Below, in pieces: positions 25,459 to 34,796 of a DNA stretch of 64,000 nucleotides. Below the pieces are notes generated by a model. The model searched no databases and was not told the origin of the DNA. It saw nothing but the letters and a program-made list of their open reading frames with translations. The first letter of the stretch is position 1, and every line of letters begins with the position of its first letter. The DNA comes from an uncultured Allomuricauda sp. (lineage in GTDB: Bacteria; Bacteroidota; Bacteroidia; Flavobacteriales; Flavobacteriaceae). Location of the stretch: positions 62,001 through 126,000 of the forward strand of contig NZ_CAMYIC010000062.1 in NCBI RefSeq assembly GCF_947258355.1, in the 5' to 3' direction. Position numbers and translations under genes: made by a program.

Positions 25459-26703
25459 TTACAAAATCTTGGAAATGTATTTCATGATCAGGTCCGCAGC
25501 TCCTCGGTTGGAGTTAATATAATTGGAGTTAATGTTCCCTATGTTTTTGATGGAAATAGGCTTGTTCAGTAGATCGCGCATTAAATTATCAAAGCTATCC
25601 TGACTGGAAATGGGAATGATGCCCCCTTTGTTGACCAAGTCTTCAGCTTCCTTAAAGCCTTCAAATTGTGGTCCAATGATGATGGGGATGCCAAAGACGG
25701 CTGGCTCCATAGTGTTGTGCAGTCCCGTAGCAAAACCACCGCCCACGTAAGCGATGTTCGCATAACTGTAGATTTTAGTGAGTAATCCAATGGTATCGAT
25801 AATAAGGACATCGACTTCTTTTAGATTTTGGTTGCCCAATTCCGAATAGCGTAGCACGGTTTTTTTGAGAGCCGAGGCTATTTTATCGACATGGACAGGT
25901 TTTATCTCGTGGGGAGCTATCACAAACTTTACCTTTTCGTCGGTATTGTTTATGTAACTGATCAAGATTTTCTCGTCTTCGGGCCACGTACTCCCTGCTA
26001 CCAAGCAGAGCTGATTATTTTTGAACCGGTCCATAAAATCCAGTTGGTTGTTCCTGTTCAAAATCTCGGAAACACGATCTAATCGGGTATCTCCCCCGAT
26101 AGTACAATTGTTTATTCCGATGGATTCCAAAAGCACTTTGGACTTTTTGTCCTGAACAAAATAATGGTTGAACATCCCTAAACTCTTCCGCATAAATCCT
26201 CCAAAGGATTTAAAATAAATCTGTCTTTTCGAGAAAATGGCGGAGACCAAAATGGTGGGAATGTTTCTTATCTTGAGATGATGCAGATAATTGGGCCACA
26301 CTTCGTACTTAACAAAAATGACCAGATCTGGATTCACTAGATTTAAAAAACGCTTCACTTTGGAATTGCTGTCCATGGGCAGATAAACCACTACATCGGC
26401 AACGGAGGAGTTCTTTTTGACCTCATAACCTGATGGCGAAAAAAAACTTAGTACCACCTTGTGTTCTGGGTATTTGGAGCGCAATCTCTCCAAAATAGGC
26501 AGACCTTGTTCAAACTCGCCCAGAGAAGCTACGTGCATCCAAATGGTGTTGTCCGTAGGGTGGATTTTTTCTTCCAACAATGGAAAAGTGCTCTTTCTGC
26601 CTTGCACGAACAATTTGATTTTAGCATTGAAAAGCGCGACCACTTTTAGCACAAGCCAAGAAAGATTGATCAGGATGTTATAAAGAAAACGCAAGGGCAT
26701 CAT
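25459..26703 (-). CDS. waaA: 3-deoxy-D-manno-octulosonic acid transferase
   Basis: A 414-residue KdtA/WaaA (family 30 glycosyltransferase). One N-terminal membrane anchor is followed by the glycosyltransferase-N domain with HVASLGEFEQGLPIL and the C-terminal domain with AGSTWPEDEKILI and GGGFATGLHNTMEPAVFGIPI, where the ligand-binding EPA(V/A)FG motif lies. It adds KDO from CMP-KDO to lipid A precursor at the inner membrane, as expected for a Gram-negative bacterium. The divergent DegT aminotransferase gene begins 80 bases away. Confidence 0.92.
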   Translation of the reverse strand: MMPLRFLYNILINLSWLVLKVVALFNAKIKLFVQGRKSTFPLLEEKIHPTDNTIWMHVASLGEFEQGLPILERLRSKYPEHKVVLSFFSPSGYEVKKNSSVADVVVYLPMDSNSKVKRFLNLVNPDLVIFVKYEVWPNYLHHLKIRNIPTILVSAIFSKRQIYFKSFGGFMRKSLGMFNHYFVQDKKSKVLLESIGINNCTIGGDTRLDRVSEILNRNNQLDFMDRFKNNQLCLVAGSTWPEDEKILISYINNTDEKVKFVIAPHEIKPVHVDKIASALKKTVLRYSELGNQNLKEVDVLIIDTIGLLTKIYSYANIAYVGGGFATGLHNTMEPAVFGIPIIIGPQFEGFKEAEDLVNKGGIIPISSQDSFDNLMRDLLNKPISIKNIGNINSNYINSNRGAADLIMKYISKIL

Positions 26704-26783
26704 TTTTCGCTAAAATACATTCTTTCGGTCAGAGACCATTATGGCATCTTAATTTCTTAATTTTGACTTATTAATTTATTCCA

Positions 26784-27938
26784 ATGAAAAAAATACAAAT
26801 GGTTGACCTAAAAGGTCAATACGAAGGCATAAAAACCGAGGTCAACGAAGCCATTTCGGAAATCTTGGATTCCTCTTCATTTATAAATGGCCCCCATGTT
26901 CATGCATTTCAGAATGAGCTGGAAGAGTATTTGGGTGTAAAACATGTGATACCGTGTGCCAATGGTACCGATGCACTTCAAATATGTATGATGGGCCTAG
27001 GATTGCAGCCGGGGGATGAAGTGATCACGGCGGACTTTACCTTTGCTGCTACCGTGGAAGTAATTGGCCTGTTGCAACTCACACCTGTTTTAGTGGATGT
27101 GGAACCCGATACCTTTAACATAGATGTGAAGGCCATTGAAAAGGCAATCACGCCAAAAACAAAGGCCATTGTTCCAGTACATCTTTTTGGACAATGTGCC
27201 GATATGGATGGGATTATGGAGTTGGCCAAAAAGCATGATTTGTATGTCATCGAAGATAATGCCCAGGCGATAGGAGGATCCTATTTCTCCAAAGATGGTT
27301 CCAAACAAAAAGCTGGGAGTATAGGACATGTTGGTGCAACATCGTTCTTTCCGTCCAAAAACTTGGGCTGTTATGGAGATGGAGGTGCCATTTTTACCAA
27401 TGATGATGATTTGGCGCATACCATTCGAGGTATCGTAAATCATGGGATGTACAAAAGGTATTACCACGATGTGGTCGGTGTAAATTCACGACTGGACTCC
27501 ATTCAAGCGGCTGTGTTACGGGCCAAATTACCCAAATTGGATTTCTACAACCAAAAGCGATGGGAAGCGGCTGCAAAATATTCCAAGGCGTTTAAAGGAC
27601 AAGAGCATATTGTCGCGCCAAAAATATCTTGTGGCTGCGATACCGAGAAAAGCGTTTGCGATTGCCACGTATTTCACCAGTATACCTTGAGGATTACCAA
27701 TGGGAAACGAGATGAGCTGGTAAAACATTTAAATGATAATAACGTTCCATGTGGTGTGTATTATCCGGTTCCGTTGCACAAACAAAAGGCTTATGCGGAC
27801 GACCGTTACAACGAAGATGATTTCCCTGTGACCAATCAGTTGGTGAACGAAGTGATTTCCCTACCAATGCATACAGAATTGGATGATGAGCAAATTGAAT
27901 ACATAACCAATTTGGTAATCGACTTTGTAAACAAATAA
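26784..27938 (+). CDS. DegT/DnrJ/EryC1/StrS family PLP-dependent aminotransferase
   Basis: A 384-residue sugar aminotransferase. The PLP lysine is K192 in SFFPSKNLGCYGDGGA, and the early ANGTDALQI and late HQYTLRI blocks are usual. The family transaminates keto-sugars bound to nucleotides during LPS, capsule or glycan synthesis. Just before HQYTLRI there is a Cys-rich insertion: C283-x-C285 ... C292-x-C294, suggestive of a metal site or loop feature. It begins the operon with galE (gap two bases), consistent with surface-sugar biosynthesis. The exact nucleotide-sugar substrate is unknown. Confidence 0.9.
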   Translation: MKKIQMVDLKGQYEGIKTEVNEAISEILDSSSFINGPHVHAFQNELEEYLGVKHVIPCANGTDALQICMMGLGLQPGDEVITADFTFAATVEVIGLLQLTPVLVDVEPDTFNIDVKAIEKAITPKTKAIVPVHLFGQCADMDGIMELAKKHDLYVIEDNAQAIGGSYFSKDGSKQKAGSIGHVGATSFFPSKNLGCYGDGGAIFTNDDDLAHTIRGIVNHGMYKRYYHDVVGVNSRLDSIQAAVLRAKLPKLDFYNQKRWEAAAKYSKAFKGQEHIVAPKISCGCDTEKSVCDCHVFHQYTLRITNGKRDELVKHLNDNNVPCGVYYPVPLHKQKAYADDRYNEDDFPVTNQLVNEVISLPMHTELDDEQIEYITNLVIDFVNK

Positions 27939-27940
27939 AA

Positions 27941-28957
27941 ATGAAAATACTCGTAACAGGTGGTTTGGGCTTCATTGGTTCCCATACCGTCGTTGAATTG
28001 GAAAATGAAGGTTTTGATGTGATAATTGTGGATAATCTTTCCAATTCATCTATCGATGTGTTGAACGGCATAGAAGCCATTACAGGTAGAAAACCCATTT
28101 TTGAAGAATTCGATCTGCGGGATAAATCAAAAGTCCAAAGCTTCTTTCAAAAGCATGATGATATTGCGGGTGTGATTCACTTTGCGGCATCCAAGGCGGT
28201 TGGGGAAAGCGTGGAAGAACCACTTTTGTATTATGAGAATAATCTTGGGGTACTCGTCTACATACTCCAAGAATTAAAGAAAAAGAGTGGGGCAAGCTTT
28301 ATCTTCAGCAGTTCTTGTACCGTTTATGGCCAGGCAGACGAAATGCCAATTACCGAAGCCGCTCCTGTAAAACCTGCCGAATCCCCTTATGGCAATACCA
28401 AACAGGTGGGCGAGGAAATTATAAGGGACACCTGTAAGGTACATCCAGAGATCAAAGCCATTGCGCTACGCTATTTTAATCCGATCGGGGCACATCCATC
28501 GGGTAAAATCGGGGAACTTCCCATTGGAGTACCACAAAACTTGGTGCCTTTTATCACCCAAACAGGCATAGGTTTACGGGAACAACTTTCTGTTTTTGGC
28601 GATGATTATCCAACCGAAGATGGTACCTGTATCAGGGATTACATTCATGTAGTGGATTTGGCCAAGGCACACGTTGCCGCATTGCAGCGTTTGTTGAAAG
28701 GAAAGAACAAAGATAATTACGAAGTGTTTAATTTGGGTACGGGAACAGGAAGCTCTGTATTGGAGGTGATCCAAAGTTTTGAACGTGTTTCTGGGGAAAA
28801 ATTGAACTATAAAATAGTGGACAGGCGACCTGGAGACATTACACAAGCTTACGCCGATACTAAAAAGGCAAATGAGGTTTTGGGTTGGAAGGCAAAATCT
28901 AGCCTTGATGACGCTATGAAATCTGCATGGGAGTGGGAGAAAATCATAAGAAGTTAG
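27941..28957 (+). CDS. galE: UDP-glucose 4-epimerase
   Basis: A 338-residue extended SDR protein. The NAD-binding loop is GGLGFIGSHTVVEL at residues 6-19; the catalytic pair is Y149-x3-K153 in SPYGNTKQ, preceded by FSSSCTVYG with the catalytic Ser/Thr. The length and the GTGTGSSVLEV segment fit GalE. It interconverts UDP-glucose and UDP-galactose in the cytosol. It follows the DegT aminotransferase by two bases and is followed by a small unknown protein, consistent with a surface-sugar operon. Confidence 0.93.
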   Translation: MKILVTGGLGFIGSHTVVELENEGFDVIIVDNLSNSSIDVLNGIEAITGRKPIFEEFDLRDKSKVQSFFQKHDDIAGVIHFAASKAVGESVEEPLLYYENNLGVLVYILQELKKKSGASFIFSSSCTVYGQADEMPITEAAPVKPAESPYGNTKQVGEEIIRDTCKVHPEIKAIALRYFNPIGAHPSGKIGELPIGVPQNLVPFITQTGIGLREQLSVFGDDYPTEDGTCIRDYIHVVDLAKAHVAALQRLLKGKNKDNYEVFNLGTGTGSSVLEVIQSFERVSGEKLNYKIVDRRPGDITQAYADTKKANEVLGWKAKSSLDDAMKSAWEWEKIIRS

Positions 28958-28998
28958 GGTAGAGTGATCCCAAACTCCAGTTTGGACGTAGATAGAGT

Positions 28999-29355
28999 AT
29001 GCTGCCCAATTATAACAACAGTTTGGAATTGCTGGAAGGTGTCCAGAAAGAGCAACTCTATCAAAAACTATTGCATCAGCTCAAGAAGGATTTTGAGTTG
29101 GCCAATATTCCCATCAATATTCCTTTGGATATATCTCCTGATAAACTCAAAACAGTCATTCACGAAAAAATTTATTTTTTGATCGTGGAAAAGTTTCCAG
29201 AGTATCTAAACCTATTGTATGTGGTGGATATCTCCGAGAAAGCAGTGAAAAGTATAACACCATCAGACGTTGTCGATGTTTCGGCGGAGGTGTCTTTTTT
29301 ACTTTTAAAAAGGGAATGGCAAAAAGTTTGGTACAAGGCCAAATATAGCCGTTGA
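28999..29355 (+). CDS. Conserved hypothetical protein, 118 aa
   Basis: A soluble, mainly helical protein without signal peptide or recognisable motif. It starts MLPNYNNSLELLEGVQKEQLY and ends REWQKVWYKAKYSR, with no cysteines. It follows galE by 41 bases on the same strand and converges with the DUF5009 gene eight bases away. Codon use and position suggest a real gene; function is not recognised. Confidence 0.65.
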   Translation: MLPNYNNSLELLEGVQKEQLYQKLLHQLKKDFELANIPINIPLDISPDKLKTVIHEKIYFLIVEKFPEYLNLLYVVDISEKAVKSITPSDVVDVSAEVSFLLLKREWQKVWYKAKYSR

Positions 29356-29363
29356 GTTCCTCT

Positions 29364-30464
29364 TTAAACTTTTACGTAAATACCCTTTTTGTCCATAAAA
29401 TAGCCCACGACCCAGCATGTGAGCATTACCCAAAGGGCAAACAGCAAAGAACCAATATGCCCACCAGACCATGATATAAATATATTGTCGGCAATCCATC
29501 TGTAAAGTGACTCTCCATTAATATCTATGGCAAACAGGGTGATTATGAACAACTCCGATAACAAATAAATGAACAAGGTGTTTTTTCCAAAAACCTCAAA
29601 AAAGTAGCTCCAACCTTTGGCCTTTTTCATATCCAGAATGTAAATAAGAATGGCAATGGCAAAAAGGTCTATGCCGCAAGTGAGCAATACAAAGGAACTT
29701 GTCCAAAGTTTTTTGTTGATGGGCAAAATAAGGTCCCATGCCAAACCTGCAAAAACCAGGGCAAACCCAACCATCATCAATTTGGCCACCGTTTCAAAGT
29801 TTTGACCATTGTTCTGGATAAATCGACCCGCTAAATAACCGATGATCACATTGACAATGGCAGGAAGTGTACTTAATAGGCCTTCAGGGTCAAAAGCTAT
29901 ACCTTCCCCATGGTACATATGGTTGGCGCCAATGAGCCATTCGTCAAGTTTCAAAACAGCATTGCCCGATAAGGTGAGGTCGCCAAAACCAATTAAAATT
30001 AGATGGTATCCGACCAAAAATACCACACTCAACCAAATGGCTGTTTTGGTCTTCACGAAGTGAAGAATAATGGAGGCGAACATATAACAGAGGGCAATAC
30101 GTTGTAAAACCCCAAAAACCCGGGTCTCGGAAAAGGGCTTTAATTGCCCATCATCAAAAAATGGGTACCAATACATTAAAAATCCGAGCAAGAATATAAT
30201 CGCTGTTCGCTTTAACACCTTTTTAAAAACGGCGGATTGCCCCATGCTTTCGTACTTCTTCATGCTAAAGCTCATGGAATTTCCCACTACAAACAAAAAT
30301 GTAGGAAAAACAAGGTCGGTCAATGTAAAACCGTTCCATTCGGCATGCAATAAAGGAGAAAATGTCGTGGACCAGTTTCCAGGTGAATTTACAATGATCA
30401 TTAAGGCAACATCTAGGCCCCTGAAAACATCGAGGGAGAGGTATCTGTTTTTAAGTTTGGACAT
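29364..30464 (-). CDS. DUF5009/NagX-like membrane acyltransferase family protein
   Basis: A 366-residue polytopic membrane protein (about ten helices). The N-terminal RYLSLDVFRGLDVALMIIVN followed by FTLTDLVFPTFLFVVGNSMS is the hallmark of the HGSNAT/NagX/DUF5009 family, related to heparan-alpha-glucosaminide N-acetyltransferase. The start chosen is the ATG at 30464; an upstream TTG would add nine residues with no better context. Bacteroidetes members often accompany chitin or glycan catabolism, but nothing of that kind is nearby. Acetyl transfer is a family inference. Confidence 0.83.
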   Translation of the reverse strand: MSKLKNRYLSLDVFRGLDVALMIIVNSPGNWSTTFSPLLHAEWNGFTLTDLVFPTFLFVVGNSMSFSMKKYESMGQSAVFKKVLKRTAIIFLLGFLMYWYPFFDDGQLKPFSETRVFGVLQRIALCYMFASIILHFVKTKTAIWLSVVFLVGYHLILIGFGDLTLSGNAVLKLDEWLIGANHMYHGEGIAFDPEGLLSTLPAIVNVIIGYLAGRFIQNNGQNFETVAKLMMVGFALVFAGLAWDLILPINKKLWTSSFVLLTCGIDLFAIAILIYILDMKKAKGWSYFFEVFGKNTLFIYLLSELFIITLFAIDINGESLYRWIADNIFISWSGGHIGSLLFALWVMLTCWVVGYFMDKKGIYVKV

Positions 30465-30673
30465 GTTGAGTTGGTTTAGCTGGTTGTCCAAGTTATATTA
30501 TTTTTAGTTTTCCCTGTTAATTTCAGTTAAAAATTTCATTTTTATTGCTTTCATGTTCATTCTATGATTTAGTTGTAAATTTGGATAAGAAATTAAAGGG
30601 AATGCAAGCATATAAATGCTAAAACCCGTATTTTTGACAAAATTTTCCATAAAGTTTTGGAGAAACAGAAAGA

Positions 30674-33472
30674 ATGGACAAATATTCATTTTTAAATGCT
30701 GCGCACACTTCATTTTTTGCGGAGCAATACGATAAATATCTAACGAATCCCGATAACGTAGAGCCCAGTTGGAGGGCTTTTTTTCAAGGATTTGATTTTG
30801 GTCTGGAAGGTTCCCTCGAAGATTTGGGGATTGAATCTGATAAAGGCGGAATGGTTGTGCTTTCCAATGGAAGGAAGGTGGAGATGCCCGAAGCCCTTCA
30901 GAAGGAATTCCAGGTAATCCGCCTTATTGATGGTTACCGTTCTCGTGGACACCTCTTTACCGAAACCAATCCCGTAAGGGAACGAAGGAAGTATGTTCCT
31001 ACTTTGGACATAGAAAACTTTGGCCTGAACCAAGAGGATTTGGATACGGTTTTTGATGCAGGAAAGATACTGGGTATCGGGCCGGCATCATTAAAAGAAA
31101 TTATTCGTCACTTGGAAAGTATCTATTGTGATGCGATAGGGGTGGAGTACATGTATATACGAACCCCGGAACGTATCCAATGGATTCAGGATTGGCTCAA
31201 TAAAAACGACAATCACCCAAATTACACGGCGGACGAAAAGAAGAACATCCTCAGAAAGTTAAATGAGGCGGTTTCTTTCGAAAGCTTTTTGCATACCAAA
31301 TATGTAGGGCAAAAACGATTTTCTCTCGAAGGTGGTGAATCCTTGATTCCTGCATTGGATGTGATTGTTGAAAAAGCAGCTGACCAAGGCGTAAAACAAT
31401 TTGTTGTGGGTATGGCCCACAGGGGACGATTGAACGTGCTCACCAATATTTTTGGTAAGTCACCAAAGGATATCTTTAGCGAGTTCGATGGGAAGGATTA
31501 TGAAGAAACCATCTTTGATGGGGACGTAAAATATCACTTGGGATGGACCTCCACCCGTGAAACGGACTCCGGGAAAATTGTCAATATGAACATTGCCCCA
31601 AACCCATCCCACTTGGAGACTGTCAACTCGATTGTTGAAGGAATTTCCAGGGCCAAGCAGGATCGTGACCATCAAGAAGATATCACCGAAGTGCTTCCTA
31701 TTCTAATTCACGGAGATGCTGCTTTTGCAGGACAGGGTGTGGTTTATGAAGTGATTCAGATGGCTCGCTTGGATGGATATACCACAGGAGGAACCATTCA
31801 TATTGTGGTGAACAACCAGATTGGATTTACCACGAACTATTTGGATGCAAGGTCCTCGACCTATTGTACCGATGTGGGTAAAGTAACTCTTTCCCCTGTA
31901 CTTCATGTAAATGCCGATGATGCCGAAGCGGTGGTACATGCCACGACCTTCGCATTGGAATATAGAATGCGTTACAAGCGCGATATTTTCTTGGATTTGT
32001 TGGGTTATAGAAAGTATGGCCACAACGAGGGCGATGAACCCAAGTTTACCCAGCCATTGTTGTATAAATCCATTTCAAAGCACAAGAACCCCAGGGATAT
32101 TTATGCGGAGAAATTGATTGCTGAAGGGGTGATTGATGAGAACTACGTAAAGGAACTCGAAGAGAAATACAAGAACGATCTGGAGGAGGATCTTTTGGAT
32201 TCCCGTAAAATAGAGAAGACCAGAATAACCCCTTTCATGCAAGATGAATGGGAAGGGTTTAAGCAGGTGACCGAAGAGGTGATGCTAAAGCCAATGGATA
32301 CCACCTACGACCTAAAGAAGTTAGACCAAGTGGCCCAAAGTATCACCAAGCTTCCAGAGGACAAGAAGTTCTTAAGGAAATTGGTGAAATTGGTGGATGG
32401 TCGCCATAAAATGTATTTTGAGGACAACAAGCTCGATTGGGCCATGGGCGAACTTTTGGCCTATGGATCGTTGATCGAGGAAGGTTATGATGTTAGGATG
32501 ACCGGACAAGATGTGGAAAGGGGAACTTTCTCGCACAGGCACGCGGTCATTAAAACGGAAATGCACGAGGAAGAGGTAGTACTGTTGAACGAAATGGGCG
32601 ATAACCAAAACGGTAAGTTCCATATCTACAACTCACTGCTATCGGAATACGCTGTAATGGGATTTGATTATGGCTATGCAATGGCAAGTCCAAAGACCTT
32701 GACCATTTGGGAGGCCCAGTTCGGGGATTTCAGTAACGGAGCACAGATCATTATAGATCAATACCTATCCTCTGCGGAGGACAAATGGAAATTACAGAAC
32801 GGATTGGTGCTTTTATTGCCCCATGGTTACGAAGGACAGGGAGCGGAACACTCATCAGCCCGTATGGAAAGATACTTGCAATTGTGTGCCAAGGACAATA
32901 TGTTCGTGGCCGATGTGACTACCCCTGCAAATCTGTTCCATCTCTTCCGTAGGCAAATGAAGGCCAAGTTCCGTAAGCCTTTGGTAGTATTTACGCCTAA
33001 AAGTTTGTTGAGACATCCTAAAGTGCATTCGACCAAGGAGGAAATGGCCGAGGGAAGTTTCCAAATGGTGATAGATGATGCCGATGCAAAAGCCACCAAA
33101 GTCAAAACCTTGGTATTTTGTACAGGTAAGTTCTACTATGACCTTCAGGACAAAAGAGAAGAACTCGAAAGGGATGATGTGGCTTTGGTGCGCGTGGAGC
33201 AATTGTTTCCATTGCCTGCCAAGGAAATGCGAAGTATCATCAAAAAATACAAGAAAGCCGACGATATTGTTTGGGCCCAGGAAGAACCAAGAAACATGGG
33301 GGCTTGGAGCCACATGTTGATGCATTTGGACGAAGCCAAACAGTTCAGGGTGGCATCCCGTAGATTCTATGGTGCTCCTGCCGCAGGCAGTGCTGTGCGT
33401 TCAAAAAGACGTCATGCCCAAGTATTGGACTACGTTTTTGACAAGAGTAAGGATAACATGCAAATAAGATAA
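30674..33472 (+). CDS. sucA: 2-oxoglutarate dehydrogenase E1 component
   Basis: A 932-residue thiamine-diphosphate enzyme. The N-terminal MDKYSFLNAAHTSFFAEQYD is the E2-binding helix, followed by the E1 core with GMAHRGRLNVLTN, HGDAAFAGQG (ThDP-binding) and HNEGDEPKFTQP; the C-terminal transketolase-like domain contains LPHGYEGQGAEHSSAR. It decarboxylates 2-oxoglutarate and transfers the succinyl group to E2. It is followed after 22 bases by the E2 gene; E3 is not in the window. A possible -7 element TAAATTTG lies at 30576-30583. Confidence 0.97.
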   Translation: MDKYSFLNAAHTSFFAEQYDKYLTNPDNVEPSWRAFFQGFDFGLEGSLEDLGIESDKGGMVVLSNGRKVEMPEALQKEFQVIRLIDGYRSRGHLFTETNPVRERRKYVPTLDIENFGLNQEDLDTVFDAGKILGIGPASLKEIIRHLESIYCDAIGVEYMYIRTPERIQWIQDWLNKNDNHPNYTADEKKNILRKLNEAVSFESFLHTKYVGQKRFSLEGGESLIPALDVIVEKAADQGVKQFVVGMAHRGRLNVLTNIFGKSPKDIFSEFDGKDYEETIFDGDVKYHLGWTSTRETDSGKIVNMNIAPNPSHLETVNSIVEGISRAKQDRDHQEDITEVLPILIHGDAAFAGQGVVYEVIQMARLDGYTTGGTIHIVVNNQIGFTTNYLDARSSTYCTDVGKVTLSPVLHVNADDAEAVVHATTFALEYRMRYKRDIFLDLLGYRKYGHNEGDEPKFTQPLLYKSISKHKNPRDIYAEKLIAEGVIDENYVKELEEKYKNDLEEDLLDSRKIEKTRITPFMQDEWEGFKQVTEEVMLKPMDTTYDLKKLDQVAQSITKLPEDKKFLRKLVKLVDGRHKMYFEDNKLDWAMGELLAYGSLIEEGYDVRMTGQDVERGTFSHRHAVIKTEMHEEEVVLLNEMGDNQNGKFHIYNSLLSEYAVMGFDYGYAMASPKTLTIWEAQFGDFSNGAQIIIDQYLSSAEDKWKLQNGLVLLLPHGYEGQGAEHSSARMERYLQLCAKDNMFVADVTTPANLFHLFRRQMKAKFRKPLVVFTPKSLLRHPKVHSTKEEMAEGSFQMVIDDADAKATKVKTLVFCTGKFYYDLQDKREELERDDVALVRVEQLFPLPAKEMRSIIKKYKKADDIVWAQEEPRNMGAWSHMLMHLDEAKQFRVASRRFYGAPAAGSAVRSKRRHAQVLDYVFDKSKDNMQIR

Positions 33473-33494
33473 TACAAGTATAAACTATAACAGA

Positions 33495-34715
33495 ATGGTT
33501 TTAGAAATGAAAGTTCCCTCACCGGGGGAATCCATTACAGAGGTAGAAATCGCCGAGTGGTTGGTAGAGGATGGAGACTATGTGGAGAAGGACCAAGCCA
33601 TAGCCGAGGTTGACTCGGACAAGGCAACATTGGAGCTTCCTGCGGAGGAGAGCGGAGTTATTACCCTTAAGGCCGAAGTGGGAGACGCCGTAGCCGTTGG
33701 TGAGGTGGTTTGCCTTATCGATACGAGTGCGGAAAAGCCTGAAGGTTCATCAGATTCATCCGAGAAAAAGGAGGAACCTAAGAAGGAAGAACCAAAAAAG
33801 GAAGCACCCAAGAAAGAGGAGCCTAAGAAGGAAACCTATGCTTCAGGTATGCCATCTCCTGCTGCGAAAAAGATATTGGATGAAAAAGGAGTTGATCCTT
33901 CATCCGTGTCTGGAAGTGGAAAAGATGGACGTATCACCAAAGACGATGCGGTAAAAGCTAAACCCTCCATGGGAACACCAACAGGTGGTAATCGTGGTGA
34001 GAGTCGTTCCAAATTGTCTATGCTTCGTAGAAAAGTAGCTGAGCGTTTGGTGTCTGCAAAGAACGAAACGGCAATGTTGACCACTTTCAACGAAGTGGAT
34101 ATGTCCGCCATTTTTGAATTGCGTAGCCAATACAAAGAAGAGTTCAAAGAGAAGCATGGCGTGAGTCTTGGATTCATGTCCTTCTTTACCAAAGCAGTGA
34201 TCAGGGCATTGGAAATGTATCCATCGGTAAATTCAATGATCGATGGCAAGGAAATGATCACTTATGAATTCTGTGATATCAGTATTGCGGTTTCTGGACC
34301 CAAAGGTTTGATGGTCCCTGTGATCAGGAATGCCGAAAACTTGACTTTTAGGGGAATAGAATCCGAAGTAAAACGTTTGGCCATCCGTGCTAGGGAAGGT
34401 GAAATCACCGTGGATGAGATGACGGGTGGTACCTTTACCATTACCAACGGAGGTGTGTTCGGTTCCATGTTGTCTACCCCGATTATTAATCCACCACAAA
34501 GTGGAATCTTGGGTATGCACAACATTGTAGAGCGTGCCATTGTTAGGGATGGAGCCATTGCGATTGCGCCCGTAATGTATGTGGCATTGTCTTATGATCA
34601 CAGAATTATTGATGGTAAGGAATCCGTTGGGTTCTTGGTCGCTGTGAAAGAAGCTTTGGAAAGTCCAGAAGAATTGTTGATGGACGGAAACGTGAAAAAA
34701 GCGTTGGAATTATAA
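33495..34715 (+). CDS. sucB: 2-oxoglutarate dehydrogenase E2 (dihydrolipoyl succinyltransferase)
   Basis: A 406-residue E2. The lipoyl domain (1 to about 75) has the lipoylated K43 in EVDSDKATLEL. A Lys/Glu/Pro linker with repeated PKKE units follows (about 90-115), then the peripheral-subunit-binding domain (about 115-150, SPAAKKILDEKGVDP) and the catalytic domain with the active His in SYDHRIIDGKE near the C-terminus. It transfers succinyl to CoA and forms the core of the complex. Gap to sucA is 22 bases, so they form one operon. A terminator lies after the stop codon. Confidence 0.97.
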   Translation: MVLEMKVPSPGESITEVEIAEWLVEDGDYVEKDQAIAEVDSDKATLELPAEESGVITLKAEVGDAVAVGEVVCLIDTSAEKPEGSSDSSEKKEEPKKEEPKKEAPKKEEPKKETYASGMPSPAAKKILDEKGVDPSSVSGSGKDGRITKDDAVKAKPSMGTPTGGNRGESRSKLSMLRRKVAERLVSAKNETAMLTTFNEVDMSAIFELRSQYKEEFKEKHGVSLGFMSFFTKAVIRALEMYPSVNSMIDGKEMITYEFCDISIAVSGPKGLMVPVIRNAENLTFRGIESEVKRLAIRAREGEITVDEMTGGTFTITNGGVFGSMLSTPIINPPQSGILGMHNIVERAIVRDGAIAIAPVMYVALSYDHRIIDGKESVGFLVAVKEALESPEELLMDGNVKKALEL

Positions 34716-34735
34716 AATAATGTGTGGTTGAGAGG

Positions 34736-34760
34736 TTCTCGACTGCGCTCGAACTGACAA
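34736..34760. repeat. Dispersed intergenic repeat, core TCGAGCGCAGTCGAGA (minus orientation)
   Basis: This copy contains TTCTCGACTGCGCTCGAA followed by CTGACAA, i.e. the reverse complement of TTGTCAGTTCGAGCGCAG and so on. It lies between sucB and the terminator at 34761. Five other copies of the same core occur at 53.9, 56.0 (two), and 57.3 kb (two). Confidence 0.75.
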
Positions 34761-34796
34761 AAATGCCTTTACTTTTTTAAGTAGAGGCATTTTTTA
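34761..34796. terminator. Intrinsic terminator overlapping the end of the protease gene
   Basis: Stem AATGCCTTTACTT/AAGTAGAGGCATT (13 bp with one G-T mismatch) followed by TTTTTATT on the plus strand. It terminates sucB transcription. The 5' arm also encodes the last codons and TAA stop (34769-34771) of the convergent minus-strand protease gene, so it serves both strands. Confidence 0.85.
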
